Assembly (NCBI RefSeq): GCF_900115755.1
Contig: NZ_FOXQ01000016.1
Location: 1 to 64,000, forward strand
DNA: 64,000 bases
Direction of reading: 5' to 3'
Source: Parafilimonas terrae
GTDB lineage: Bacteria; Bacteroidota; Bacteroidia; Chitinophagales; Chitinophagaceae
Below, one piece after another: positions 1-9,701 of the stretch; the stretch's first letter is position 1; each line of letters opens with the position of its first letter. Below the pieces are notes generated by a model that ran no database searches, was not told the origin of the DNA, and saw only the letters and a program-made list of their open reading frames with translations. A program made the position numbers and the translations under genes.

Positions 1-89
1 CACATTACCACATCCGGTTATAATACTAATAATAATATTCAATCAACTGATTTAAAATCTACTTTTGATTCGTACTGAAAATGGGAAGC

Positions 90-308
90 CTACACAATAA
101 CTGAACTAAGATTTAAGAAATCAAGTCTTGTAATGTTTAAATTATAGTCAGGAGTTTGCTTAAAAGAACTATCGGTGACAAAAATGATTTGGTTCTTTAA
201 GGTGTCGAACAAAGCCAATGGCAAGGTATTATTTGATTCTTGTCTTTGGCAGCTAATAAATGTCAAACTACTACAAACAGTAAATAAAAAATAGAGTAGG
301 GTTTTCAT
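90..308 (-). CDS. Small putative lipoprotein, unknown function
   Basis: The protein has 72 residues from ATG at 308; an upstream in-frame ATG at 335 would run into the inverted repeat at 331-349, so the later start is preferred. Residues 1-20 form a short hydrophobic signal ending in a lipobox-like FISC, so Cys20 would be the lipidated residue. The rest (LPLALFDTLKNQIIFVTD and on) matches no family I know. In the same frame, 16 more sense codons follow the TAG stop before the next stop at about 39-41, so the gene may be prematurely truncated. It is alone on this strand. Product and expression are unsure. Confidence 0.4.
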   Translation of the reverse strand: MKTLLYFLFTVCSSLTFISCQRQESNNTLPLALFDTLKNQIIFVTDSSFKQTPDYNLNITRLDFLNLSSVIV

Positions 309-330
309 ATAGCATTGCACATAACGTTGA

Positions 331-504
331 CGCATTTATGCAGGCATGGAATTAGAATTCCCGTCTGCCCGAACCGCTGCCAAATTTATAATTTAAAGTT
401 CATTGTTATTACTATCGCCCAATAGAATTCTTTCTGCCGGAACTACAGATGAAATATATTTTACCGCTCATTGTTTGCACGTCTGCCATGCTTGCATAAA
501 TGCG
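331..504. repeat. Element with 19-bp terminal inverted repeats
   Basis: The left end CGCATTTATGCAGGCATGG (331-349) and the reverse complement of the right end (486-504) agree at 18 of 19 bases. Each end is itself partly palindromic (GCAT-TT-ATGC), like REP sequences. The roughly 136 bp between the ends contain no convincing reading frame. The element lies about 40 bp from a transposase remnant of the type that mobilises REP palindromes (547-648). It may be a small non-autonomous element. Confidence 0.5.
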
Positions 505-546
505 AATGTTGTATGCTGCTTTTTTGTCAAGGAGATTATAAATTAA

Positions 547-648
547 CTATGAACTTTTGCTTTTCAATTTGGCAATTGCTTCGTCAAAATTGTCAAAGGT
601 TATAAAACAGGCTCCGTCTTTTTCTGGTATGGCTTTACGTACAGGCAT
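547..648 (-). pseudogene. Remnant of REP-associated (Y1/IS200-like) transposase N-terminus
   Basis: Translating the minus strand from ATG at 648 gives 33 residues. The first 18, including RKAIPEKDGACFITF, resemble the conserved beginning of Bacteroidota REP-associated tyrosine transposases, which start with a similar 'RK.IPE..G.YFITFT' stretch. After this the reading passes into an unrelated tail (DNFDEAIAKLKSKSS) and stops. The catalytic HuH motif and Tyr are absent, so no active enzyme can be made. The family call rests on a short match from memory; an alternative is a small unrelated gene. Confidence 0.4.
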
Positions 649-882
649 GGTTGAAGTTACGGGAAAAGAGGGGCTTTTGTACTCCGTAGGCCGCAATGTC
701 CTTTCCTGTGCTCATGGCTTTGCTAAAGAGACATTGCGGAGAAGGAGCATACGGCTTGTGCATACAGTGTCTGCAGGTTCTTTTGGCGATTTTGTGTTTA
801 AGGCGAAAAAGAAAGGATAGGAGCCTGATCAGACGAGGTGAAAATAAAATACCCATGTTTTTATGGGTAACCGGTAAAAATT

Positions 883-916
883 AAAGAGACTGCCAAACCA
901 GGCAGTCTCTTTTTAT
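883..916. terminator. Rho-independent terminator, 12-bp stem
   Basis: AAAGAGACTGCC (883-894) pairs perfectly with GGCAGTCTCTTT (901-912) across a 6-nt loop and is followed by TTTT. The A-rich left side means it could work in both directions. No clear gene ends just upstream, which suggests a decayed gene once lay at 550-880. Confidence 0.8.
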
Positions 917-1023
917 TGCTGCATGTTTATGCAAAATATTTATTATAGCATACTTTAACAAATGGCTAACAAGCGTTTGTTCCTGCGCCTGAAATACATT
1001 TTTTTAATAAGCATATTTTATTG

Positions 1024-1062
1024 ATTGAAAGTCATTGCTTGTATAAGGCGGTGACTTTCAAT
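1024..1062. promoter_or_regulatory. 11-bp perfect inverted repeat upstream of susC
   Basis: ATTGAAAGTCA (1024-1034) and TGACTTTCAAT (1052-1062) are exact inverted repeats 17 nt apart, about 270 bp before the first SusC gene. There is no U-tract, so a terminator is unlikely. It could be an operator for a dimeric regulator or an RNA hairpin. The rest of 917-1328 shows no gene. Confidence 0.35.
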
Positions 1063-1296
1063 ACTTTTATGCAGCACTTCCTCTTTCCTGTTTGTCTTAA
1101 AGGCATTGTGATTTAACGGAATATTGGATTTTTCTTAACCGTTTCTTTACACGCTTATGCTTTCATAGCAAAAAGTCGAAATGAGAACAATATAAATTGA
1201 GATAATTAAGGAAACGGCTAAATACTTCGTTACAATTTTTCTGCAGGGTTAATTTTTCATAGCCAAAGTTATTTACATAACACTTTTTTTGATCCT

Positions 1297-1307
1297 TATA
1301 ATCACAC
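1297..1307 (+). promoter_or_regulatory. Leader motif shared by both susC genes
   Basis: TATAATCACAC occurs here, 21 nt before the ATG of the first SusC gene, and again at 6480-6490, 24 nt before the second. The following bases up to the start codon are also alike (aaattgtccaaaatgag versus aaattgtctaaaatgag). It may mark the transcription start or a shared translation signal. It may also simply reflect common ancestry of the 5' ends. Confidence 0.4.
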
Positions 1308-1328
1308 ACATAAATTAAATTGTCCAAA

Positions 1329-4300
1329 ATGAGAAAGACAGTAAGTATGCTTATCATGGTGTTGCTTACGAGCGTTGCGGCCTGGTCGCAGGGTAAAATA
1401 AGCGGTACGGTGAAAGACCAGAACGGAGATCCCGTTCCCTTTGCAACAGTTAATGTAAAAGGTACAAAAGTTACGGTTGCAGCTGATGTGAATGCAAATT
1501 TTACAATTCCTGCCAAAAGCGGCGATGTGCTTGTAATTACTGCGGTTGGAGTTGATCCTTTGGAAATTACCGTTGGAAATAATCCTGTAGTAACGGCCAC
1601 TGTTAACAGGACTTCGGGTACTATAACAGACGTGGTGGTGACTACTGCGCTGGGCATCAGGAGAAACAGGAATGAGTTGCCGTATGCCGCCCAAACCGTG
1701 ACTTCAGAGGAAATGACAAAGACGAATAACAGCAATTTTGCCAACTCAATGTCGGGTAAGGTTTCCGGCCTTCAAATTAAAACCAATAACAGCCTGGGAG
1801 GCTCTACGAATATCATATTAAGAGGCGCCAGGTCAATTACCGGCGATAACCAGGCATTGATTGTTATTGATGGTGTGCCTGTGAATAATTCAACATATAA
1901 TTCTTCCAGCACCCAGCAGGGTTTTGCAGGGTATGATTATGGGAACCAGGGATCTGACATAAATCCTGAAGATATTGCTTCTGTAAATGTGCTTAAGGGA
2001 GCTGCAGCCAGTGCGCTGTATGGTTCAAGGGCCGCCAATGGCGTAATCCTGATTACTACCAAGAAAGGCAAAAGCGGGTTGGGCATAACCTTAAACTTAG
2101 GGGCTTCTACAGGTAATATGGATAAAAGCACCTGGATTAAATACCAGCGGCAGTATGGCTCCGGCTATTATGACCCGGATTACTACACTTATTCCGATGC
2201 ACCACCATCACCGGATAGCCATTTCTGGTATTTGGATGCAAATGGAGATGGGGTTGAAGACCTGGTTGTACCAACAACTGAAGATGCTTCCTTTGGGGCA
2301 AAATTTGATCCCAACTTAAAAGTATATCAATGGACTGCTTTCGATCCTACTTCTCCCACTTATTTGCAGGCAACGCCCTGGGTGGCAGCAAAGCATGACC
2401 CGACGGCATTTTTTCAAAACCCTGTTTCTGCCGTTGCCAGCCTGATCGTACAGGGAGGTGATGATAAGTTTACTTACAAACTGGGTTATTCCCATAATGA
2501 CGATAAAGGAATATTGCCCAACAGTAAACTGAAAAAAGATATTGTGAATTTCCAGGCGGATTATAAAATAACCGATAAACTTACCATAACCGGGGCTACC
2601 AATTTCTCTAAAATCTCCGGCCTGGGAAGATATGGCAGTGGTTATGATGCTTTTAACCTGGCAACCAACTTCAGGGAATGGTGGCAAATGAATGTTGATG
2701 TGATGGATCAAAAAGCTGCTTATGAAAGAACGCATAAAAATATCACGTGGAATATGACCGACCCTCCTAATGATATTGGCCCCATTTACTGGGATAACCC
2801 TTATTATGTGCGTTATGAAAGTTTTGAAACGGATTCAAGGTACCGGTATATTTCATATATCACGCTTAACTATGCTGTAAACAACTGGTTGAATTTGATG
2901 GGCAGGGTTTCCCTGGACACTTATGAGAACCTGCAGGAAGAGCGCAATGGTTATGAATCTATCAATATAGGGGCGTATTCAAAATATAATAATAGTTATA
3001 AAGAATATAACTACGACTTCCTTGCATCGGTTAATAAAAACATATCTGATAATTTAAACTTTAAAGCAGTAGTTGGTACCAACCTGAGGAGAAATTACTT
3101 TAAATCCACCTTTGCGATTACGAATGGCGGGTTGATAATTCCGGGAATATATGACCTGGCTAATTCTGCAAACCCTATAGAAGCGCCAACCGAAGAAGAC
3201 CAGCAAAGAGAAATAGGGCGTGTATTTGGAGGCATTACACTGGCGTACAAAGAAATGTTGATTTTAGATTTAACAGCCAGCAGGGACCAGTCTTCCACCT
3301 TGCCAAAAGGAAACAATGCTTATTTCTACCCTTCTGCTTCAGGCGGGTTTGTATTTTCAAAACTGCTGCCTGATGCAACCTGGCTGAATTTTGGAAAATT
3401 GAGGTTGAACTATGCAGAAGTTGGTGCAGATGCCCCGTTTGATTACCTGGTAGACAATTATACACAGCCAACCCCTTTTGGCACGGTGCCGCTTTTCTCT
3501 GTTAACAGCACAAAAAAGAACGCTGATTTAAAGCCGGAAAAAACCAGGAGCTATGAAGCCGGTATTGAGGCTTCTTTCCTTAAAAACAGGATTGGTTTTG
3601 ATGTTACTTATTATCATACAAATACAATTGACCAGATCATTCCTGTTACCATTTCGGGCGCTACCGGTTACACCACACAGATTATAAATGCAGGTGTGGT
3701 TGAAAACAAGGGTATAGAAGCATCCTTAAACCTTATTCCTGTTAAAACAAAAGATTTTTCGTGGAACATGGCATTAAACTGGACCAATCCGAAAAATAAA
3801 GTGGTAAGCCTTACCGGCGGAACGGAGAACATTTTAATGGGGTCTTTCCAGGGAGGTGTTACACTTAATGCCGTAGTAGGCCAGCCAATGGGCGTATTAA
3901 AAGGCAGCGATTATATTTATACAGATGGCCAGAAAACAGTTGATGGCGACGGATATTATGAGGTTTCCTCCACTACTAATAATATCATAGGCAATATACA
4001 GCCAAAATGGTATGGCGGTATTAATAACACATTTACGTACAAAGGGATATCGCTTAGTTTCTTAATTGATATGAAACAGGGCGGTGATCTTTATTCCGTT
4101 GACCAATGGTATGGCCAGGGCACTGGTTTAACTGCAAATACTGCAGGCCTGAATGATAAGGGAAACCCGATTCGTGATGCCGTGGAAGACGGTGGCGGCA
4201 TTAAGTTTCCCGGCGTTACCGAAGATGGCAAGCCGAATGGCACCTATGCTTTAATTACAGGGTTAAGGGGCTATGGTTACAATAGTTTTCCTAATGCAGG

Positions 4301-4559
4301 TTATATATACGATGCAAGCTATGTTAAGTTAAGAGAGGCAAGCATATCTTATTCCTTACCATCTAAATTAATATCCAAACTAAATCCAATTAAGGGAATA
4401 GATATTTCTGTGTATGGAAGGAATTTATGGATAATTCACAAAAATATGCCTGATTCAGACCCGGAAGAAGGGCCAAGCGCAGGTAACATCCAGGGCTTCC
4501 AGGTTGGCAGTTATCCAACTTACAGGATGATAGGCCTTAATCTAAACTTTAAATTCTAA
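1329..4559 (+). CDS. SusC/RagA-family TonB-dependent outer-membrane transporter
   Basis: This 1076-residue outer-membrane barrel imports a nutrient, probably an oligosaccharide or peptide, together with its SusD partner 10 bp downstream. ATG at 1329 is chosen over the in-frame TTG at 1320. Residues 1-21 are a signal peptide, followed by a carboxypeptidase-D-regulatory-like domain (about 22-100, KISGTVKDQNGDPVPFATV). The TonB plug follows (about 115-225), containing the family signature VNVLKGAAASALYGSRAANG. The rest is beta-barrel and ends in the typical aromatic C-terminus LNLNFKF. The substrate cannot be read from the sequence because no enzyme gene is adjacent. An anti-sigma or hybrid two-component regulator is also not seen nearby. 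Confidence 0.95.
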   Translation: MRKTVSMLIMVLLTSVAAWSQGKISGTVKDQNGDPVPFATVNVKGTKVTVAADVNANFTIPAKSGDVLVITAVGVDPLEITVGNNPVVTATVNRTSGTITDVVVTTALGIRRNRNELPYAAQTVTSEEMTKTNNSNFANSMSGKVSGLQIKTNNSLGGSTNIILRGARSITGDNQALIVIDGVPVNNSTYNSSSTQQGFAGYDYGNQGSDINPEDIASVNVLKGAAASALYGSRAANGVILITTKKGKSGLGITLNLGASTGNMDKSTWIKYQRQYGSGYYDPDYYTYSDAPPSPDSHFWYLDANGDGVEDLVVPTTEDASFGAKFDPNLKVYQWTAFDPTSPTYLQATPWVAAKHDPTAFFQNPVSAVASLIVQGGDDKFTYKLGYSHNDDKGILPNSKLKKDIVNFQADYKITDKLTITGATNFSKISGLGRYGSGYDAFNLATNFREWWQMNVDVMDQKAAYERTHKNITWNMTDPPNDIGPIYWDNPYYVRYESFETDSRYRYISYITLNYAVNNWLNLMGRVSLDTYENLQEERNGYESINIGAYSKYNNSYKEYNYDFLASVNKNISDNLNFKAVVGTNLRRNYFKSTFAITNGGLIIPGIYDLANSANPIEAPTEEDQQREIGRVFGGITLAYKEMLILDLTASRDQSSTLPKGNNAYFYPSASGGFVFSKLLPDATWLNFGKLRLNYAEVGADAPFDYLVDNYTQPTPFGTVPLFSVNSTKKNADLKPEKTRSYEAGIEASFLKNRIGFDVTYYHTNTIDQIIPVTISGATGYTTQIINAGVVENKGIEASLNLIPVKTKDFSWNMALNWTNPKNKVVSLTGGTENILMGSFQGGVTLNAVVGQPMGVLKGSDYIYTDGQKTVDGDGYYEVSSTTNNIIGNIQPKWYGGINNTFTYKGISLSFLIDMKQGGDLYSVDQWYGQGTGLTANTAGLNDKGNPIRDAVEDGGGIKFPGVTEDGKPNGTYALITGLRGYGYNSFPNAGYIYDASYVKLREASISYSLPSKLISKLNPIKGIDISVYGRNLWIIHKNMPDSDPEEGPSAGNIQGFQVGSYPTYRMIGLNLNFKF

Positions 4560-4569
4560 TAATATTATT

Positions 4570-6021
4570 ATGAACTATATAATAAAGAATAGAATGTTTT
4601 TTGTAATTGTGGTGCTTGGTGTTCTGGCATCTTGTACAAAGGACATGACTAAGCTTAATGAAAACCCGAAGGTAGCCACTACCGTTCAGGGTGAGATGTT
4701 GTTCTCAAATGCAGAAAAGGCCTTCGTGGATGCTATGACAACCCCGAATGTTAATTCGGGCATATTTGAGTTGATCACCCAGTATTGGGCTGAAACCACC
4801 TATCCGCAGGAAAGCCAATATGATTTGGGAAACAGAAACATACCCTTAAACTGGTGGAATACACTGTACAGGGATGTGATAATGGATTTCGACAGGAGTA
4901 TCTCTTTAATGCGTGAACAGGCATCAGACCCGGCCCTGCTTGAGTCTGATAAAATAGCTTACCAGAATAAAATAGCTATAGCCAAAATTTTCAGGGCTTA
5001 CGCTTTCTCATCAGTGGTAAACACTTTTGGTGATGTTCCTTATACTGAAGCGCTGCTTGGTGCAGAAAACCTGACCCCGGTTTACGATAAGCAGGCTGAT
5101 GTTTATAATGCCCTTCTTGATACAATTTCAACAGCCATTGGAGAAATGGATGTGTCAGGGGAAAGTTTTGGTTCTGCAGACCTGGTTTACGGAGGTGATG
5201 TTTCTTTATGGTATAAAGCAGCCAATTCTATTTTATTAAAACTGGCTATTAATATAGCAGATGTGGACCAGGCTAAAGCAAAGTCACTTGTTGAGGCAGC
5301 GGCAAAAAATGTAATCAGTGGAAATGAGGAGAATGCAACTTTTGCCTATACGGAAACACCTCCTAATGTAAACCCGATATGGACTAACCTCGTTCAAAGC
5401 GGGAGAAATGATTTTGTTATTGCCAGTACCATAATTGACACAATGCTGAATCATGACGACCCGAGATTGCCTTTATATTTTACTTCTGTAAGTAATACTT
5501 ATAAAGGAGGCACTCCCGGGGCCGGAAATTCATTCTCAAGCTTTTCTCATGCTTCGGCAGCCAGCCTGGCCCCGGATTTCCCTGCCCAGGTGATCAGTTA
5601 TTCGGAAGTAGCGCTTCTGTTGTCTGAGGCTGCAGCCCGGAACATGAATGTTGGAGGCACAGCAGAGGCCTGGTATGACAAAGGTGTTACAGCTTCAATT
5701 GAACAATGGGGCGGCAGCAGCGCTGATGCCAGCGATTATTTAAGCGACCCCGCGAATAAATTTGATGAAGCCAATTGGAAAAAAAGCATTGGTGTGCAGG
5801 CCTGGATTGCTTATTATACAAGAGGGTTTGACTCATGGGTTGCACAGAGGAGGTTGGATTACCCACAATTAGAAGCACCTCCTTCTGCTATAAGCGTATA
5901 TCCTGTGCGATATACTTATCCTGCAACGGAGCCTAATTTGAATAAAGCAAATTATGATGCCGCTTCTTCGTCAATTGGCGGAGATGAGGTGGGTACGAAA
6001 CTTTTCTGGGATAAGTTTTAG
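4570..6021 (+). CDS. SusD/RagB-family nutrient-binding lipoprotein
   Basis: The protein has 483 residues with a lipoprotein signal (LGVLASC, Cys at about 22), so it is anchored to the outer surface over the SusC barrel. The TPR-like core is visible in FRAYAFSSVVNTFGDVPYTE (about 138-157), a pattern typical of the SusD-like_2 group. The C-terminus VGTKLFWDKF is also typical of that group. It starts 10 bp after its SusC partner and is followed by a strong terminator, so the pair forms a two-gene operon. Ligand identity is unknown. Confidence 0.93.
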   Translation: MNYIIKNRMFFVIVVLGVLASCTKDMTKLNENPKVATTVQGEMLFSNAEKAFVDAMTTPNVNSGIFELITQYWAETTYPQESQYDLGNRNIPLNWWNTLYRDVIMDFDRSISLMREQASDPALLESDKIAYQNKIAIAKIFRAYAFSSVVNTFGDVPYTEALLGAENLTPVYDKQADVYNALLDTISTAIGEMDVSGESFGSADLVYGGDVSLWYKAANSILLKLAINIADVDQAKAKSLVEAAAKNVISGNEENATFAYTETPPNVNPIWTNLVQSGRNDFVIASTIIDTMLNHDDPRLPLYFTSVSNTYKGGTPGAGNSFSSFSHASAASLAPDFPAQVISYSEVALLLSEAAARNMNVGGTAEAWYDKGVTASIEQWGGSSADASDYLSDPANKFDEANWKKSIGVQAWIAYYTRGFDSWVAQRRLDYPQLEAPPSAISVYPVRYTYPATEPNLNKANYDAASSSIGGDEVGTKLFWDKF

Positions 6022-6033
6022 ATAAATGTCTTA

Positions 6034-6066
6034 TAAAAGCAGGAGTTAATATCCTGCTTTTATTTT
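6034..6066 (+). terminator. Rho-independent terminator after first susCD pair
   Basis: TAAAAGCAGGA (6034-6044) pairs perfectly with TCCTGCTTTTA (6052-6062) over a 7-nt loop and is followed by a T-rich run. It lies 13 bp after the SusD stop codon. Confidence 0.85.
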
Positions 6067-6514
6067 GGGTATTATGCACTTAGGAAGAACGGCATTTATA
6101 TTCACAGGTAGAATTGCAGGCATAAATCTTTAGCGTTTTGCTGATATAAAGCATGGATCCGGCAAAATGAAACCTGGCGATGCAGCATCACGGGAAAATA
6201 ATTTGTCTAAACCCGCGGCGTACATATCCAAACGCCGGAGATACACGGTAACAACTGTATTTTATCAAGATACCAGGTTGTATGGAGGGCCGTTATCAGA
6301 ATCCAAATGATAAAAGGATTCACCAGCTGAAGGGAACAGTTACTTTAATGCGGTAAAAAAATTATTTCAGCAAAAAGTACTGTTTCTACGTATTTTTTTT
6401 GATTTTTGTTCAAATCGTAAATGAGAAAAATTAATGGATTTATCAAATAAGTTTTTTAACTGCTTATTCATCATTCTTTTATAATCACACGTTTAAAATC
6501 AAAAATTGTCTAAA
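6067..6514. other. Intergenic region before second susC; no gene seen
   Basis: About 450 bp without a supportable reading frame. The last part carries the TATAATCACAC motif (6480-6490) shared with the first SusC gene. T-rich stretches near 6390-6410 could hold the promoter, but I found no exact TAnnTTTG box. I see no structured RNA that I recognise. Confidence 0.4.
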
Positions 6515-9500
6515 ATGAGAAGAATTCTAAGTGTACTTGGTTTTATGCTTATTACGCTTGCGGCCTGGTCGCAGGAAAGAATAAGCGGAACAGTGAGAGA
6601 CCAAAATGGCGACCCCGTTCCCTTCGCTACAGTAAATGTAAAAGGAACCAGCTCTTCCGTTGCGGCAGATGCCAATGCTAATTTTAGTATTGCGGCTAAA
6701 CCGGGCGATATACTGGTTATTTCGGCAGTTGGCATTGCCAACCAGGAAGTAACGGTTGGTAATTCCCGCAATATTAATGTTGCTGTAACCAGAACTAACC
6801 AGGAATTAAGCGAGGTTGTAGTAACCGCAGGTGGTATCACCAGAAGGAAAAGTGAAGTTGGCTCTGCCCAAACCGCTATTACGGGCGCCGCCGTTACCAA
6901 AGGTAAAGCTATCAATATTGCGGGTGGCCTGCAGGATAAAGTGGCCGGGTTAAACATCCAGGGAACTACCGGCGGCGTTAATCCCAGCTATCGTATCATC
7001 TTGAGAGGTAACAGGTCGCTTACAGGAAATAATGAAGCTTTGATAGTGCTGGATAACGTAATCGTGCCAAACTCTATCTTAAATAACCTCAATCCGGAAG
7101 ACGTTCAATCGTTCAATATCCTGCAGGGCGCAAGCGCCGCTGCATTGTATGGTTCGCAGGCTTCCAATGGTGCCATTATCATCACTACAAAAAAAGGAAC
7201 TGCGGGCCGCACAAACATTCGCGTGGCTAATACAACTACCGGTGAGCATGTTGCTTTTTTCCCAAAAAATCAAATGTCATATGGCCAGGGCGGTAGTTCT
7301 TACGGATATGATGAAAATGGCCAGCCTAATTTTTCTTCTATAGAAAACCAAAGTTACGGGCCGCATTTTGACGGTTCTACACGCCCTCTTGGTGTACCGC
7401 TTGAAGACGGCACACAAGAAACACAGTTGTATACAGGAAATGATACGCGTGAAAAATTTTGGAAAACAGGTATTACCAACCAGACAGATTTCTCTTTAAG
7501 CAGTGGTGATGAGGTTTCCACTATTTATGTATCAGGACAATATACATCGGTAAAGGGAACCACACCCAAAGACAAGTTTAACAGGACATCTTTGCGTGTA
7601 AACGGTTCAAGAAAAATCTACGGTAATAAACTGGCAGTGAATTATTCATTGGGTTATACGCAGAATAATTATGACATCACTACCCAAACGAACGGCATAT
7701 ATAATAATATGCTGAACATGCCTTCAAATATTGACATTACAAGGTATGCCAACTGGAAAACAGATCCTTTGGCTAATCCCAATGGTTATTATAATCCATG
7801 GTATCTGAACCCCTACTGGCAGCTGGATAACTACCGCAGGGATGAAAGAAATGAATACCTGGTAGGTAATGTGGAATTAAAATATTCTCCTTTATCGTGG
7901 TTAAGCCTTACTGCACGCCAGGGTATTACCAAAACCAATCAATACGGTAAATCATGGAATAATTCCTTCAAGTATACAGAATATGCGAAGGAGTCAAGCA
8001 GCAACTCAAAATCAGATATTGCAGCGGGTGTTTCTGATAATGAAAATTACACCATGAATTTGCTGAGCGATATTTATTTTGAAATAAAGCAAAAGGCAAA
8101 TGATTTCTCATTTGATTTAGTGGGCGGCGGCCAATGGAATCAGAATGCGTATAAAGGAACAGGCGTTTCCGCTTCACCTCTTGTAATACCTGACCTTTAT
8201 AATGTGGGTAACCTGGTAGGTATCCCGGGCGCCAGCGAAGCCAGTTACCTGGCACGCATCATGGGCGTTTACGGAACCTTACAGGTAGGGTATAAAGACT
8301 ATTTATTTTTAAACCTTACCGGCAGAAATGACTGGTCTTCTATTTTGCCTGCGGCAAACAGGTCATTCTTCTACCCTTCAGCCAACCTTTCCTTTGTAGC
8401 CAGCCAGGCTATTGACGCCATTAAAAACAGTAACACAATCACTTACTTAAAACTTCGCGGCGGTGTATCAAAAGTGGGCGAGGTAAACCTTGGAAACAAT
8501 ACCAACTTTGGTGCTTACCAATTGCAGAGAACATTTTCTCAGCAGAGCGGTTTCCCTTATGGCAGTCTTCCCGGTTTTGGCCTGGATAATACCATCGTAT
8601 CTGCCTCACTACAGCCTGAAATCACTAAACAATATGAATTTGGTTTCGATATCAGCTTAATGCACGACAGGCTTACTTCTGCTGTAACCTGGTATCATTC
8701 TGTTACAAACAATCAAACTGTTACTACAGGTCTTTCCTATACTTCCGGTGGCAGCGGCTACCTTACCAATGTGGGCGAAACCATGAGTGAAGGCCTGGAA
8801 GCGGAATTACATGTTACTCCTATAAGAACCGCTAACTGGCGTGTAACGGTAGGTGGTAACTTCAGCTACCTGAATAACAAGGTTATCGAAATTGGTAATG
8901 GTGTTGACCAAATAAGATTGGCTGGTTACGGCGATGGCTCCGGTATTTATGCAGTAGCAGGACAGGCATTCCCGGTAATTATGGGTTTTGATTTTGTAAG
9001 GGACGATGAAGGCCATGTAATTGTAGATGCCTCAACAGGTGAGCCAACAAAGGACGCCACACTGAAAATACTTGGAAATTCTCAGCCTAAACAAAGGCTT
9101 ACCCTCGATTTTAATGTTCAGTACAAAGGTTTTGAACTTACAGGACTTTTCCAGTACAGGGGTGGATATAATATGTATTTTGGTTCCGGTTCAGATGTTG
9201 ACTGGGCAGGTACAGGTATAAGAACAACCCTGTTTAACCGTGGCCGTTTTGTATTCCCTAATTCAGTTTATGAAGATCCGGCACACCCTGGTACTTATAT
9301 TAAGAATACCAACATTACACTTACCGACGGAAACGGTAATGCCGGTTTCTGGACCAGCGAAAACAACAGGGATGTGTCTTCCAACTATGTTTCTTCAGGC
9401 GCTTTCTGGAAGTTAAGAGAGCTTTCACTGGCATACCACCTTCCGCAAAGCTTGTTTAGAAAAGCTTCTTTCATAAAAGGAATTGATGTAAGCGTGCAGG

Positions 9501-9655
9501 GCCGTAACCTGTTTATCTGGCTTCCGAAAACAAACTTTTACACTGACCCTGAATACAGCGAGGTTAGCAGTACCAGCAACGGTATCGGTATCACAGGCAT
9601 AAGCTCAGCGCCGCCTTCACGCTATTATGGTGGAACAATAGCCATAAACTTCTAA
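6515..9655 (+). CDS. SusC/RagA-family TonB-dependent outer-membrane transporter
   Basis: A second SusC-type transporter of 1046 residues, with ATG at 6515 preferred over the in-frame TTG at 6506. The signal peptide and the regulatory-like domain (RISGTVRDQNGDPVPFATV) are nearly the same as in the first SusC at 1329-4559. The plug and barrel are clearly different (first-copy VNVLKGAAAS reads FNILQGASAA here). The barrel ends in TIAINF. The gene belongs to a three-gene operon with the SusD and DUF1735 genes downstream. The substrate probably differs from that of the first pair. Confidence 0.95.
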   Translation: MRRILSVLGFMLITLAAWSQERISGTVRDQNGDPVPFATVNVKGTSSSVAADANANFSIAAKPGDILVISAVGIANQEVTVGNSRNINVAVTRTNQELSEVVVTAGGITRRKSEVGSAQTAITGAAVTKGKAINIAGGLQDKVAGLNIQGTTGGVNPSYRIILRGNRSLTGNNEALIVLDNVIVPNSILNNLNPEDVQSFNILQGASAAALYGSQASNGAIIITTKKGTAGRTNIRVANTTTGEHVAFFPKNQMSYGQGGSSYGYDENGQPNFSSIENQSYGPHFDGSTRPLGVPLEDGTQETQLYTGNDTREKFWKTGITNQTDFSLSSGDEVSTIYVSGQYTSVKGTTPKDKFNRTSLRVNGSRKIYGNKLAVNYSLGYTQNNYDITTQTNGIYNNMLNMPSNIDITRYANWKTDPLANPNGYYNPWYLNPYWQLDNYRRDERNEYLVGNVELKYSPLSWLSLTARQGITKTNQYGKSWNNSFKYTEYAKESSSNSKSDIAAGVSDNENYTMNLLSDIYFEIKQKANDFSFDLVGGGQWNQNAYKGTGVSASPLVIPDLYNVGNLVGIPGASEASYLARIMGVYGTLQVGYKDYLFLNLTGRNDWSSILPAANRSFFYPSANLSFVASQAIDAIKNSNTITYLKLRGGVSKVGEVNLGNNTNFGAYQLQRTFSQQSGFPYGSLPGFGLDNTIVSASLQPEITKQYEFGFDISLMHDRLTSAVTWYHSVTNNQTVTTGLSYTSGGSGYLTNVGETMSEGLEAELHVTPIRTANWRVTVGGNFSYLNNKVIEIGNGVDQIRLAGYGDGSGIYAVAGQAFPVIMGFDFVRDDEGHVIVDASTGEPTKDATLKILGNSQPKQRLTLDFNVQYKGFELTGLFQYRGGYNMYFGSGSDVDWAGTGIRTTLFNRGRFVFPNSVYEDPAHPGTYIKNTNITLTDGNGNAGFWTSENNRDVSSNYVSSGAFWKLRELSLAYHLPQSLFRKASFIKGIDVSVQGRNLFIWLPKTNFYTDPEYSEVSSTSNGIGITGISSAPPSRYYGGTIAINF

Positions 9656-9701
9656 GAGATATCTCAGTGTAAATGACATTTAAAATTGAAAAAAAATACA
9701 A

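Noticed and set aside
557-856. Overlapping 60-90-residue frames on both strands
   Set aside because: None has a recognisable domain or start context, and they overlap each other. Only the short minus-strand transposase-like piece at 547-648 has family resemblance.
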